Part shown: piece by piece, positions 63,490 through 64,000 of the stretch
Layout of the letters: every line of letters starts with the position of its first letter
Numbering within the stretch: position 1 is the first letter of the stretch
Source of the DNA: Gemmatimonadaceae bacterium
GTDB lineage: Bacteria; Gemmatimonadota; Gemmatimonadetes; Gemmatimonadales; Gemmatimonadaceae
Assembly (NCBI GenBank): GCA_025358925.1
Contig: JANYHT010000071.1
Coordinates: 1-64,000 of the forward strand
Length of the DNA stretch: 64,000 nucleotides
Direction of reading: 5' to 3'
Notes under the pieces: generated by a model
Told to the model about the DNA's origin: nothing
Seen by the model: the letters and a program-made list of their open reading frames with translations, nothing else
The model's database searches: none
Position numbers and translations under genes: made by a program

Positions 63490-63921
63490 ATGGCCCACGA
63501 AACCCTTACCGAGCTGCGCGTGCGATACGCCGAAACCGACCAGATGGGAGTGGTGTATCACGCCAACTACCTCGTATGGTGCGAAATCGGCCGCACCGAC
63601 TTTATTCGCGCGCTTGGCAAGTCATATGCCGCTTTTGAATCGGAGGGCCTAAAGCTTGCTGTGTCGGATGCGAGGCTCAGATATCTCTCATCCGCGCGAT
63701 ACGACGACTCGATCATCGTGCGTACGCGGCTTACGTCGGTGCGCTCTCGGGCAATGACATTCCACTACCGCATCCTGAAGGCGCAGTCGAACGACATACT
63801 CGTCGACGCCAGCACAACGCTCGTTTCACTGTCCGGTACTGGGCGCATGGCGACATTGCCACCAGATTTGCGAGGCACGATGACCGCCGTGCTTGCGCCA
63901 ACGTTTGACGATGTCCTGTAA
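63490..63921 (+). CDS. ybgC: YbgC/FadM-type acyl-CoA thioesterase
   Basis: The 143-residue hot-dog-fold protein has the 4-hydroxybenzoyl-CoA thioesterase signature YAETDQMGVVYHANYLVW with catalytic Asp17, and RYLSSARYDDSIIVRTRL. YbgC often heads the tol-pal cluster, so downstream envelope genes would not be surprising, but the window ends here. A TAGTAT box lies 12 bases before its ATG. It is divergent from the LpxH-like gene. Confidence 0.9.
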   Translation: MAHETLTELRVRYAETDQMGVVYHANYLVWCEIGRTDFIRALGKSYAAFESEGLKLAVSDARLRYLSSARYDDSIIVRTRLTSVRSRAMTFHYRILKAQSNDILVDASTTLVSLSGTGRMATLPPDLRGTMTAVLAPTFDDVL

Positions 63922-64000
63922 CGCTCAACTCGTATCCGCTGGTGCGTCGCACCGCGACCGCGCGCGGCGACTGATCGCGCTCGTCGTCGTTGCGACGGGG
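63911..64000 (+). CDS. Possible start of a membrane or exported protein (cut by window end)
   Basis: An open frame from ATG 63911, overlapping the ybgC stop by 11 bp, runs to the window end. The 30 visible residues have a basic stretch (HRDRARR) and then a hydrophobic run (LIALVVVATG), like a signal or membrane anchor. Too little is visible to identify it. Confidence 0.4.
   Translation, partial: MSCNAQLVSAGASHRDRARRLIALVVVATG

Overview
The window is a gene-dense chromosomal segment (roughly 58-60% G+C by eye) of a diderm bacterium. Gene content (PyrR-led pyr operon, BshA-type bacillithiol glycosyltransferase, GatCAB, a fused Bat-type operon, a Bacteroidota/Gemmatimonadota-style GlmU-family protein, SecDF, an LpxH-like hydrolase) fits Gemmatimonadota best. 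That assignment is inference, since no rRNA or other phylogenetic marker was compared.

Layout. (1) 1-3.2 kb: two tandem tRNA-Ser genes (CGA, GGA) with a promoter and terminator, then a sparsely coding stretch holding a 70-residue His-rich protein and a lipoprotein. (2) 3.2-6.9 kb: a small exported protein, two tandem paralogous ATP-grasp ligases of unknown substrate, and a hypothetical gene. (3) 6.9-11.5 kb: pyrR-pyrB-pyrC, a class II aldolase-family gene and a coiled-coil/zinc-ribbon protein, closed by a 28-bp perfect inverted repeat shared with the convergent rpsT. (4) 12-28.7 kb: a nearly continuous rightward run, mostly with overlapping start/stop codons: M50 protease, scpA, scpB, RsuA-family pseudouridine synthase, a MoxR/Bat operon (with BatB-BatC and BatD-BatE fusions), mutL, miaA, bshA, uppP, birA. 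(5) 28.7-30.9 kb: CIRCE-controlled groES-groEL. (6) 30.9-36.9 kb, leftward: beta-carbonic anhydrase with a SulP transporter, an MBL hydrolase, a GlmU-family protein, mannose-1-phosphate guanylyltransferase and a Roadblock/LC7 protein. (7) 37-45.8 kb, rightward: a secreted protein, serS, an orphan histidine kinase, a UvrD/PcrA helicase, gatC-gatA-gatB. (8) 45.7-47.3 kb, leftward: a zinc-dependent phospholipase C-like protein and a DUF948-like protein. (9) 47.4-64 kb: murA, pgeF, the rimP-nusA-L7Ae-like-infB-rbfA-truB-ribF translation operon, secD-secF, tatD, ridA, a DUF5683-like protein, murI, a leftward LpxH-like gene, a YbgC-like thioesterase, and the start of a further gene cut by the window end.

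Most of the segment is housekeeping. Points that stand out: a MurA whose catalytic Cys is Asp (predicting fosfomycin resistance), the tandem ATP-grasp pair next to a small exported protein, Bat fusions that still carry the export signals of the fused partners, a recurring promoter pattern (TTGAC-N17-TA) that in several cases leaves no 5' leader, and a terminator inside the presumed leader of the rimP-nusA-infB operon. I saw no CRISPR array, insertion sequence, prophage or convincing new defence system.
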